DNA from: Sphagnum compactum
Taxonomy: Eukaryota; Bryophyta; Sphagnopsida; Sphagnales
Length of the DNA stretch: 64,000 nucleotides
NCBI GenBank assembly: GCA_965153455.1
Contig: OZ234495.1
Coordinates: 13,202,875 to 13,266,874, forward strand
Direction: 5' to 3'
Position 1 is the first letter of the stretch, and each line of letters opens with the position of its first letter. Positions 53,776 through 64,000 of the stretch are shown here, piece after piece. Below the pieces are notes generated by a model that was not told the origin of the DNA, made no database searches, and saw only the letters and a program-made list of their open reading frames with translations. Position numbers and translations under genes: made by a program.

Positions 53776-56700
53776 GTAATTTTATGAATCCACGTATCCC
53801 ATTTATTTTTTCCTAATTATCAATCATATTTACAATTGCAGTTACACATTTTCTTGGGTGTAGGTGACATGGACTTGGTCATCAAGGGACGAAACAATTC
53901 AAATTTGAGCAACATTAATTGAAACAAAATTTGCACAACTATGATGCTCTAGGCAATGCATGGTTGATTGACTTGGAAGAACATCCAAAAGTTGTTGAAT
54001 CGGACAATTTCAAAAGAAAACTAAGTACTTGAAGGAATGAACGACCTAGGAGGATGGTGTGTTCTTCAAGCCAGTCAATAACATAGTCTAGATGTGTTTC
54101 TAGATTTGTTCTAAGTGGCAAACAATGTTGAATGTGTACTAGGTTTCTATTGCAAAACATTTTGGACATGGTTTGAGATGTCTTCGATTTTGCAATGACC
54201 AATAATGTTGGATCAAACAAATATCAATACAACATAGGTATCAAAATATATTTCTGTTTAAATAAAGATTGTTTTGCATTCCTATTTTCTTTTGATCATA
54301 CTCCTTTGAAAGCCACAAGATCCTATTTTTTAAATCTTCGAAATTAATAGGAGATCAATAAAAAAATTGACTAATTATCTTTTGCCTTGATGCAGAAAAC
54401 TAATTTATCACCTATTACAAGAATTGCTTGTGGTTGATTTGTGTGTGTTTGTTTTGAGCCATTCACATATAGTTGTGGTATCACTATAAAACATATAGGC
54501 ATGGTAGGAGATGGATATGTTCATGGGAACTATTGAAAGATGTTTGAACATGAAATGCTTTTTGTTGGCATTTGTAACATATAAACATCATGGAAGATAT
54601 AAAGTTATATAATATTTGCTTACATTATTCCTATCTGCTCCACAACAATATGAAATTTTCATATCTAACTGATACCATTCAATGTTCTACCAAAGATTGC
54701 TTTTAAACTTTGTACATTTTAACACTGTGTGAAACCACACATTGGTGAATCTAAGTTAGGGTATGTTCATAAAGATCAAGAACATATTCTTTGCAAGAAC
54801 ACCCCTATCTAAGTTTTTGAAACCAGACATTGTTGTGCCACCATTTGAAAATCTTCAATTATTAACAACATGATTCCTTCACTCAAGTTTGTTGCTAAGC
54901 TTTTTTGTGATACATTGTTGTGAGTCACCACTTTTATATCTTCTGGAGTGCAGGTAACTTTACATTTTTTGACATTGTTAAACCTAGGGTTACCGATAGT
55001 TAGGGCATTTAAGACATTGAATAGCTATTGTTGTGTCAATTACAGGTGTTTCAAAGTGGTCAAATGGACCTTTCACAGTTTGGCATCAATCCCAGGAAAT
55101 GTGAGGCTCGAGATTTTATTAATTGTTGTAGCAGTGGTAGTAAATCATGTTACAGGAGCTCACAAGCAACTAGGATAATGTGCCAGTGGCAATTTAATAG
55201 TTGTCAGTGGTTTTGAAACACAAGTCAAAACAAATAGATTGAGACTTAATGGATCTACATATCCAAGCAATTAGATATCAACATCAAGTTCTTGTATTGG
55301 TTGGAACAAATCTTGAGTTTTTTTGCCATTGCAATGTGTTCATTCCTTGATTTTCTATTGTTTGAATTTGTGTTGCGGACAATTTCATTATACCCTCTTT
55401 CTTGGAGGCAATTGAAGAGCAAGCTAGTGGGGATGGATCATAAAACAAAAAGGGACGGAGTACAAATTAGGGTCTCATGAAGGAGGGCCCATAACACTCA
55501 ACTCATACATGGAATTTTGAACATTTGATTCACAAATCCCTAGATGATTTTGAAAGGAAATGGATGTAATTTTCACGCACATTTCATGAGCAGATCAAAA
55601 TATTGCACAATATTGTAATTAATGTCTCAAGATATCTTGCTACTCAATTAGCGAAGCATAATTGTTTATAAGAGTTTATAACACTTTGGAAAGTAATATT
55701 TGTTTTCTGATTCACCTGGTTTGTGATTGTTGCTTTGATTTCAAAGTTGTGTTCTTCATATTACACATTTTTATACAATTTTTAAATTTGCATGTTGCTT
55801 TACTAAGTTGCATTGTGGAGACATTTGATAGAAAAAATGTAGATTGCATACACAAAATCTTCATAAATTGGTTGAGTTGTGCAGACAAATTTGGTAGATT
55901 GTGAAGACATCAAACATGCTTAATGAACTTGGTTGTAGGCATTCCATCAATTGCTTCAATGCATCTTTAGGTAAGATCTCCACACAAAACTTACTGACAC
56001 CATTAGATTCACCACATGGTGGGTTTTGACTAGAAGAAAATTTTCAAATAACATACATAATAGGAAACCATTATCCTTAAACACAACCCAATTATCAATA
56101 AATTTCAATTTGTAACTTTCCACCCCCATTTGGGGAGATTTTAATCTTTATTCTTTGAACTCCATAATCTTTAGTAGAAGTACCAAAAGAACTTCTTCGA
56201 GCAACACAATTTTGATGAGCAATAATAGGATTGATTTTTGGGGATAGTGATTTCACAACATCAAAGTATCAGTTGTTGCTAATAAGAGGCCAATATTAGT
56301 TTTGGTTCATAAGTGGGATGAATAAAAGCATTACTCACTCTCTTCAGGAGCCTTAACAATTTCTTTTTTCATCTTGAAAAAGAGGATTTTTTTTTGAAGT
56401 TATCAATTTAGAAACCATGCATATGAACAAACATATTGGCTTCAATGTTCCCTTGTTGACAATTGAATAAATGTTAGTGCAAGATTCAAACATAAAACAT
56501 TAATTGAAAACATCAGTGAAAGTACCATCATCATATATCCGTGTAATTCATGTTATGTGTATGTTCACCAAAAATGAATTGACTGTTGTTAAACAACAAT
56601 TTCATTCAAACTTTTCAAAATGTTCTACAAAAAAATATTATGTCATATATTATATAGGTTCTACAAATGGCAAATTATCTTAGTATCTGTCGTTCAAATT

Positions 56701-57059
56701 ACCCTTGCAGCATGTTGTTAATATGATTTAGTATACAAAACATTCCTTGGGCAATTTGAATGATGTACTTGCCTATGAGCCCAATGTGACCCAAAACACA
56801 CCAATGGCCGAACTACTTATAATTATTTTGACATACTCTAATGGAATGGTTGCCATTCAAAGATGTTTTTATGAAAATATACTTTGTTGTTTTATCCTTT
56901 AGCTGGTTGTTTTTTAGGAGCATTGGATTCAAATAGTCCTCTGTCTTTTTATATTATTATCATCAGGAACAATTGGGAACAATAGTTATGCATTGGGGTG
57001 CTCCAAACCTGCAATGCCTCGTGCTAGCATATCCTGTTGTTTTCCTCTCATAACCTTCA
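53776..57059. other. AT-rich intergenic DNA between transposon relics
   Basis: No recognisable gene. Small frames around 55000-55480 have no known motif. It may be internal to one composite transposon that also carries the flanking Ulp1 and MULE fragments. Confidence 0.35.
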
Positions 57060-59500
57060 ATCCATATAGTAAATGTTTTTATAATAGTGGAAAATCACTT
57101 GCAATAGTTTTGAATTGGGTAGAAACTTGGTCAATGAGCTCACCTAGGTTAGAAGTCGTGCAGGCTTCCTCTTGTTCTGTAGTCTCCAAGGTAGCAACAT
57201 TGTCAAGTTTTACATTCACATCAACTTCTTGATTAGGCATGTTGATGGAAGTAATGTGGACATCCAATGTAAGACCCCCATGAACCCCATGGCGTGTACC
57301 CGTCTTTCATACAATTGCACCATCCAAAACGTGAGGACGGAACATTTTGAAAATTTTCATAACGTGCTTATAGATTATTCCTTGCACTGCAAGAGGGCAA
57401 TTACATTGTGGCCATTCAAAAGCTAGAGCGTGTATAGTCCACACTTTCGACGAATGATTAGTGGATGCCACCAATGCAATGTCCTCCCCATTTAGACGTA
57501 AAATGACATTTGTGTCTAGAATATCATGGGCTCTAAATACAACATTTGCAACAATGTTGTTTTGTTTTTTGTTTTGTACATAACCAAAGATTTTCATCTG
57601 CACACCATACCAATAGTGTGTTAGAATATCACCAAGCAAATGGTAAATCAACCAATCCATTTTGTGTTTGGTGAACCTTTATCTTGAAGAGTATAAAATT
57701 CTTTTCATGTTGATGTGGAATGATTCCACAAAGGAGTTTATGTCTTGCCTTGCATGTGGTATGTTTCGAATCCCAACACACCACATCCCCACCTTTAACA
57801 ACTAATGATCTTTGAGGTATTGAATGAATTGAACTACATTTGAAATATTTGTTCCCAACAATTCAATTTGTTGTTCTGCCCATAGGATAAGGTTAGATCA
57901 ATTGGTGGGACATCCCTATGAATACATTATCCTCCCAAGGGCACATAAGACTTTAACTCACTTTTCTACAAATGCAATTTTTTTTTAAGACATTTTTAGC
58001 CCATTTTCTATGCACATGCCACAAACACAAAAGCACTTTGGCTCTTGGCCAAACATTATTGCATGAAAAAACAGTTTCAATAAGGCAATGTGCATCCCTA
58101 CAACAATGGTAGAAACAAACTAAATTCACATTAAAGATATGCTTGTTCTATTGTGGAAAATGTGCCTAAAAGCAATGACACAAAATGTGGCAATGACTAT
58201 ATTCTACTTGGGAACATTTGTTACAAATGTACATGTTAGATTGTAATGGTTTTTTGCATATGTACATGAGATTGCAATGGACATTTAAGCTTGTTCCAGA
58301 CTATTGCTAACACATTGTTAATTTCAATGCCCATTAACATACACATGGCATATTGTTCTGTAGTAAACAAAATGACTTGGGAGCAGAAAGCAAAAACCTT
58401 ATACCTAATACAATACTTGTAAACCCAAGTTGACAAATTGTAGTATATTTTGGTTATATTCACATGACGATAAATACAACCTTTGAGGGCAGAACTATAA
58501 ACACTACATGTGCCAACAAATCCCAAATGGGAACAACTAGCTTCTAGGACTTATTTTGGGAAAGAATAATCTTACTTCAAGATGTTGATTTTTGCTTGAA
58601 CATTGTCAGTAATGATAGCATACGACATCTAATCATTTGGCATTCTTTGTGAAAGTGATTGGAGGACTAGATGGAGGTCAATCTCTCAGCATTTTCCAAT
58701 TACAATGAATGCAATGGGTATTCCATTTTGTCATTCGTTAAACACCATCATTGTGTATAGAGAGTACTACAAAAAACACGATGCATGGTTAGTAGGTTGA
58801 ATGTTGTAGAACATAAAAATACACGACTTCACAAAATGGAAGACAATGCCATACCTAGCATCGATTGGTGCCAAATGTTGCGTCGAATGCTATTGAACTC
58901 CCTTGCCCATATTTCATCATCATTTCACAAAGCCATGTAGTTTGGATTCCCAAGGTGAAAGGGGTGTCATCTTGGTTTGATATATTCAAATCTAAAGGTG
59001 CATGTTCAACATAGTCGAAAATTGACTCATGAGTTTCCAAAACCCATGCATTTTCACATTAAGTGGGTCCTTCTGATGTTTTTGCCATAATTCATCCACT
59101 TTTTTTTTTGCAAAGTTCTTTATGTCGAAGGGCAAAACAAATGTGTCCTGTGTAACAAAATCATTGTGTAATGCATGCTCCTTAACATACGCCTTATGAT
59201 GTGCCATAATTTGAGCAAGGGACAAACCTTGCTTTATTAGCCCCATGAGGTGTGCCTTCATAACATCTAAAAGTTGTGAACCCAAAGTATGTTAGAATCC
59301 AATAACACTTTTTTCCATGGTGTACTTCACCCAATTTGTTCTTATGTTTTGCATGCAGGTATATCCACTAACAAATACTATTGTCAAGTATGGTTGCTTT
59401 GCGATAAAGGATCTTTGGTAGTCACGTTTAATGGACATACCCACCATTGTTTTCCTTATCCTAGTTTTCCATTGTGATTGTTGGTTGGATTTTGGGAATT
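57060..59500 (-). pseudogene. MULE (MuDR/FAR1-type) transposase remnant
   Basis: On the minus strand, from high to low coordinates: a FAR1/MULE N-terminal fragment near 59430-59290 (KRDYQRSFIAKQPYL, out of frame with what follows), then 59285-59000 with QLLDVMKAHLMGLIKQGLSL. Next is the MULE core at about 59000-58590: DDTPFTLGIQT.WL.EMMMKYG, SIAFDATFGTNR with a conserved Asp, FNE*QNGIPIAFIVIG, and AIITDNVQAKINIL. Last is a SWIM zinc motif near 57390 (CNCPLAVQGIIYKHVMKIFKM), in which the third Cys is Tyr. In-frame stops interrupt the core (one replaces the Trp expected in NEWQNG). The element is inactive. Active relatives cut and paste DNA; domesticated relatives are FAR1/FHY3 transcription factors, but the stops exclude that here. 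Confidence 0.75.
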
Positions 59501-62500
59501 CCAACAAGGGTTTCTTCCCCTTCCTCTTGATGGATGTATCATGAACTTTGTTTCACTTTCGTTTCTATTGTGTAAACAAGAAAAGTTTGTATATGTTTTT
59601 TGAAGGATGTTAGTTTTGTCTTCAGGTCCAAAGTTACAAGAAAATCTACATAACAATGATATTGGGAATGAAATTTACATTTGCTATGAAATTGCAACAA
59701 TGACAAATGAAGGAAAAAAAAAAAAACATATTGGCATAACTAAAACATTCAAATCACCAAAACAAATACAAGTTGTAGAACATAAAGTGTACATTTGACA
59801 ATGGTCATGAGAAGACAAGTCATTTTATATTGTTGAATGGGGAAGTAGGCAATAAAGATGTAATTTCCATGTTGAGATTAGAAATTTACTATATTGGAAT
59901 AGAGATCATGATTACCTAATAACAAAAACGTTTCAATTGATAACTTTGTATTTAAAAATCATGCATGACATTGGGCATGTGGCTTTGCAGAGACTTTATT
60001 CTTGGGAAAATGATATAATGACAAGAAAAAACTCAAAACCGGGTTGTGAAAAAAGTTTTGAGGTACAAGAAACTACGAATTAGATTAAAGGTAATGGTAG
60101 AGAATGGTGAATGTAAATCAAGACTACAATATTGGTTTGTATTTGTAGATATAAATTGTGTTCTATAGGAAACAATCGACAAACGAATCATGGTCTGCAA
60201 TTAACTTTTAATGTCAAATTTTGAACTACAAACGTGAAAATATTTCCAGGAAAAGGAAGTAAACCAAAGTCACATGTTGCCATTGATTAGGAGGTGTAGA
60301 GAAATGAAGACGTGCATCTAAATTTGATTTGGTTTTCACTATGTTGTGCATTAATAGAGTATGAATGAATCATTTGGATTCAAAAAAAAAAGTGTTCGAA
60401 GGGAAGTTAATAAAAAAAATAATTCAAGAGTAAGTTGAAAACTTTAACATACAATCATTGATGCAAAATGTGGTACGCATATAATTTCCATATAAAATAG
60501 TGATTTTAATTGTTATAGAAAACATTGTAGTCCATCGAAACAAAACACTACAAAACTACATACAGTCGCAAAGAACATAAGGTAGGCCTAGTAAGTGAAT
60601 GTTACCTTATATCTTGTCTCACCTATAAACAAATGTTGCAGAATGTCCTCAAGGGTGTGTCAATGTGTTTGGGGTAAACAACCTGACATGGTCCTTTGTC
60701 TTCGTAAACTTGCAAGGGAAGTTGGGGTTGCTTTGCTCCCTTTCTACAAAATCCTCTGGACAATCCCATGGGATGACTGCAATTTTAACATTGTTATATA
60801 CATGACCACTTGTAACATGAGGTAGGCACATAATATTAGATATTTGAAAAGGTCTAGGGGGAGGCTATTGCATAGTTGCCTTTAATGCTTGTAGCAAATC
60901 CGCTTCTCTGGAGGGAATGAAAGGTGTATCTTAAAAAATCTCTAGGATTCCACCATCATCAAATACCACATTGCACTCAAGGCTTGCTATTACAAAATTT
61001 GAACCCCATTTCTTTGTACAACATAAATTAATAGAGAATTCAAATGGCACTTGGAAGATGCAAAACTCAACATGCAAATAAGGTCTACAGGTAGAATTGG
61101 CACTGGATTTTAGAATCAAGGAAAAGGGAGAGAATTACAACCTAAATCTTCTATAGAACTGTAGACTTGAGAGAATTGAAACATTAACTAAGATGAAGAA
61201 GAACAAAGCTACATGCAGATGCCATTGTTTTAGTAACATATTAAAACTTTAGATTTTAAAGCATTAGAGGAAGAACAAAACCTGAAGAAAGTTGTGGCTA
61301 CTTGCATAAGGTTTGGGTCGTTGCACTGTTTGGTTTTTGGTGTGCCATGGAGCTTATCCGCAATTTACTAAAATTAGCTATCATTTCAAAATCCATCTCT
61401 AGGCGAGTGAAGCTCTGCAGTGTAAAGCAAAATTTTGTTGCAGTTGACGACGGAAAGCGCAATAATGAGTCAACGACGTTGGGATGTCCTGCAGTTGATG
61501 GCGAAAGGAGGGACGGACAATTGACAGTGTTGGGGATGTTTTGTCGATGGTGAAAGGAAGGCTTTACTATGGAGGTGGGGTCAAGTCCAGTGGTGGGTCA
61601 AGGGGCTGGAGGATGCACTAAATAGAGCTCGTTAGGGGGTATTTAGCATTTCACAAAAAACAGTCTTGCTAGGTCTATTATAAGACTTTCAAGTGAACAT
61701 AGTCAATAATCGGCTTACTTGAAAGTTGTGCACTTTATATTCAAGCTCGGAACGCCATTTAACATGTAACCTTCAACCCAATGGATAATATATGATGCAT
61801 GTCACAATGGATGATGCTGATGACCTCCATCAGCTCATCATCATCATCATCAGAAGAGAAATGAGAGGAATTTATGAAATTGATGTGAGGGGAGCATTAT
61901 TAGGTGTGTGGCCATTGTGGGCTTAAGGTTTTTTCTTCTCTCCAAAGCTCCTCCATGTTGGTCCATTGCCCACACACTTGCTTAGGCTCGCTTGTTATTC
62001 AAAGGGTGTTCTTTTCATTTCTCCCGTGACTTAGTGAATTAGGGGTCTACGTATTGTGGTGTTTGTGTCTAGCTACTGGTAAATAGTTGTCTTGTGCAGT
62101 GAATCACATGGTTGTGGTTTATAAGAGTATGGCATCTCCATAAGGGTCAGCGATACCTCATGCTTCTCTATTCTCCAACCCCGTTTGTTTAACCTCAGTA
62201 AGTTTTTACTCGGGTTTCTAAGACTTTTGATCAACTGCTAGAGCAGAAGTAAAACATCAATTAATTATTGGAACATTTGAAAATGCACAAATAGCCAAAT
62301 TTATTGTAGGCATCATATGAGGAAAAAGAAAACCATGGATATTATATTCCATTATCTCAAGGACATTACGGATTATGAACTGATCATGCTCGTTCGTCAT
62401 ATGGCAAGTTCACATCAATGATGTGCGAGGTTGGATGAAAATAAGACATGCAGTGACCTCTCAAGGGGTGTCTGATGGCCAAGATCCTTTCATTGCTCAA

Positions 62501-64000
62501 AGGCAAAATGGCAAGCCTTTAAGCCCGGCCACAAATGTTAGATGACCTCTAGGACATTCATCTGGCGAGGAGGAGCTGCCAACCGAAGCTGGAGCAAATC
62601 AATCCTCGCAGCAATCGTGCTCAAGACGACAAGCAATTTCTCATCGTTCCGGATGTGGGTCTTGTCTATGTTAGAGGACACAGATCAAATGTATGCACTA
62701 TAGAACAGATCCAGTTCAAGTAATAGTCGAATTAGATGACCTACAGTGTCAGGAAGGAATGTCATGGATTGAAGGTGCCCTATCAATACACTGGGAAATC
62801 TCTGACAATGTCATTATGTCAAAATAAACTGCCCATGCTTTTCTTGGAAGCAGGTTGAGGCAAATCCAAAGTAGGCACAGTAAGAACTCTACTGTCTAAA
62901 ACAAGTTTAATATGATATGTCACTCAAAGGCAAACTATGTAAGAAGTAAGAACATATTAGATTTTTCCTTCAAAAAAGGTCACAATGTCTTCACCCTGTC
63001 TTTGGGCCTCCTTTCACCCCCTATCCCCTCTTTGAGTGAGGTCTGCAAAGTAAGGCCCACTTTACACCAGGAGTCAGGGCCAAAAAAATTTGGGGCAAAC
63101 TTTGAGCATTTTTGGGTTGCAAATTGGCCTCCCAAATTTGATGGTATCCTTTTTACAGCCTTAATACAAGGCCATAAAGTTCGACATTTATTAGTACTTG
63201 GGGCAGATTGAATTTTTTTTTTCTATTTCAGCCTTGACTCCTAGTGTAAAGCCCTTGGGGCTGATTTCAACTTTTGCACGAATAGGAATGCTCGATTTGG
63301 GTTGAGCGTTGGTCCTGACTCATAACCTAAGGAAGTTATTATTAAATCTGGGTGCGAAATGCTGAAACTCAGCATTTACTGCACAATGTTCAAGGTAATT
63401 CTAGTAATTGTATATGTTTGAGCAGCGAAAATATATGCAGCATGGGTGGAGGCGCTCACGAAAAAGGAAAGAGGGGGTCAAAACAGGACGAAGCTCAGTT
63501 TACCACAAAAAAATGGTGCATTTCTGAGTTTCATCCCACTTGAAGGCTAACCTACTTTTTTGCAGGTTAAAAAAAAATCTCACCCAGTTTTGAACCAAAC
63601 TGAGGGTTCTGGTGCTATGTTTTCCTGAGTTTACGGAAAACTCTATTGCAAGTAGTGAAACAAGGACCAAATTGGGATACCCAAAAGTCATGATGCGTGC
63701 TTCCCAATTCCAATGGCTTGCCATGGCCTTCACATGCTGTCCACATGAAATTTGAATAGGAGGGAATTTCCTTCATGCCCAGCTCTGGTTGAGTAGAACA
63801 GTTGCTGCTTGTCTCTCACTGCAAATTGATCAGACATTGTTTGTAGAGCCATTGCAGAGACAGTTGGCTTTCTTTTGTTACACATGTCTTTTCTGCTATG
63901 GGTGCTGGGTGTCTTATGCTTCAAGGAATAGAAGAGCCGGAAGTGTGCACCTGGGTCCGAAAAAAGTCTTTTACTCAGGAACACATAAAGCTCTGTGTTA
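59501..64000. other. Gene-poor AT-rich region
   Basis: No coding gene, RNA gene or clear repeat array recognised. A short (ATC)n run lies at about 61835-61851. Open frames at 62912-63211 and 63500-63984 have no family resemblance. The sequence just right of 59500 may contain the terminal repeat of the MULE remnant, which I could not delimit. Confidence 0.4.

Noticed and set aside
62912-63211. 99-codon frame near the right end
   Set aside because: No motif; sequence context is AT-rich intergenic DNA.

Overview
The window is nuclear DNA of a land plant. Genes are split by many short introns with ordinary GT-AG borders. The gene set is plant-type: a WRC-JmjC demethylase, a plant CK1-like kinase, Golgi alpha-mannosidase II, GDP-mannose 4,6-dehydratase, a plant p34 adaptin-binding protein, a TIC62-like Rossmann protein and a DCD-kelch relic. 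Telobox-like AAACCCTAA motifs occur near two gene 5' ends. I cannot name the species. The AT-rich intergenic DNA with decayed DNA transposons fits many lineages, and a seed-free plant is only a guess.

Layout: (1) 0.5-2.3 kb, + strand, 3' part of a TIC62-like gene. (2) 6.4-3.7 kb, - strand, a complete alpha/gamma-adaptin-binding protein p34 gene. (3) 12.1-9.6 kb, - strand, a broken DCD-kelch gene with a frameshift and TGA stops. (4) 12.5-18.4 kb, minisatellites, low-complexity DNA and a piggyBac transposase relic. (5) 19.3-21.1 kb, + strand, GMD. (6) 28.7-23.7 kb, - strand, a 13-exon JmjC (KDM3-type) histone demethylase. (7) 39.5-34.4 kb, - strand, a 14-exon casein kinase 1-like gene. (8) 40.3-41.8 kb, tandem repeats. 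(9) 42.25-46.6 kb, + strand, a 5-exon alpha-mannosidase II. (10) 49-64 kb, gene-poor AT-rich DNA with a Ulp1-like protease remnant and a MULE transposase remnant.

The live genes are unrelated housekeeping or regulatory genes and do not form an operon-like unit. GMD and alpha-mannosidase II both bear on protein fucosylation, GMD through GDP-fucose supply and GMII through N-glycan trimming. With four other loci around them, this is most simply chance. I found no convincing new biological system. The observations most worth checking are the DCD-kelch pseudogene, a JmjC final intron whose retention would create a stop, a palindrome cluster inside a kinase intron, several foldback sequences, and the transposon relics. 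Exon borders were read by eye from reading frame, splice consensus and family similarity, without alignments or transcript data.
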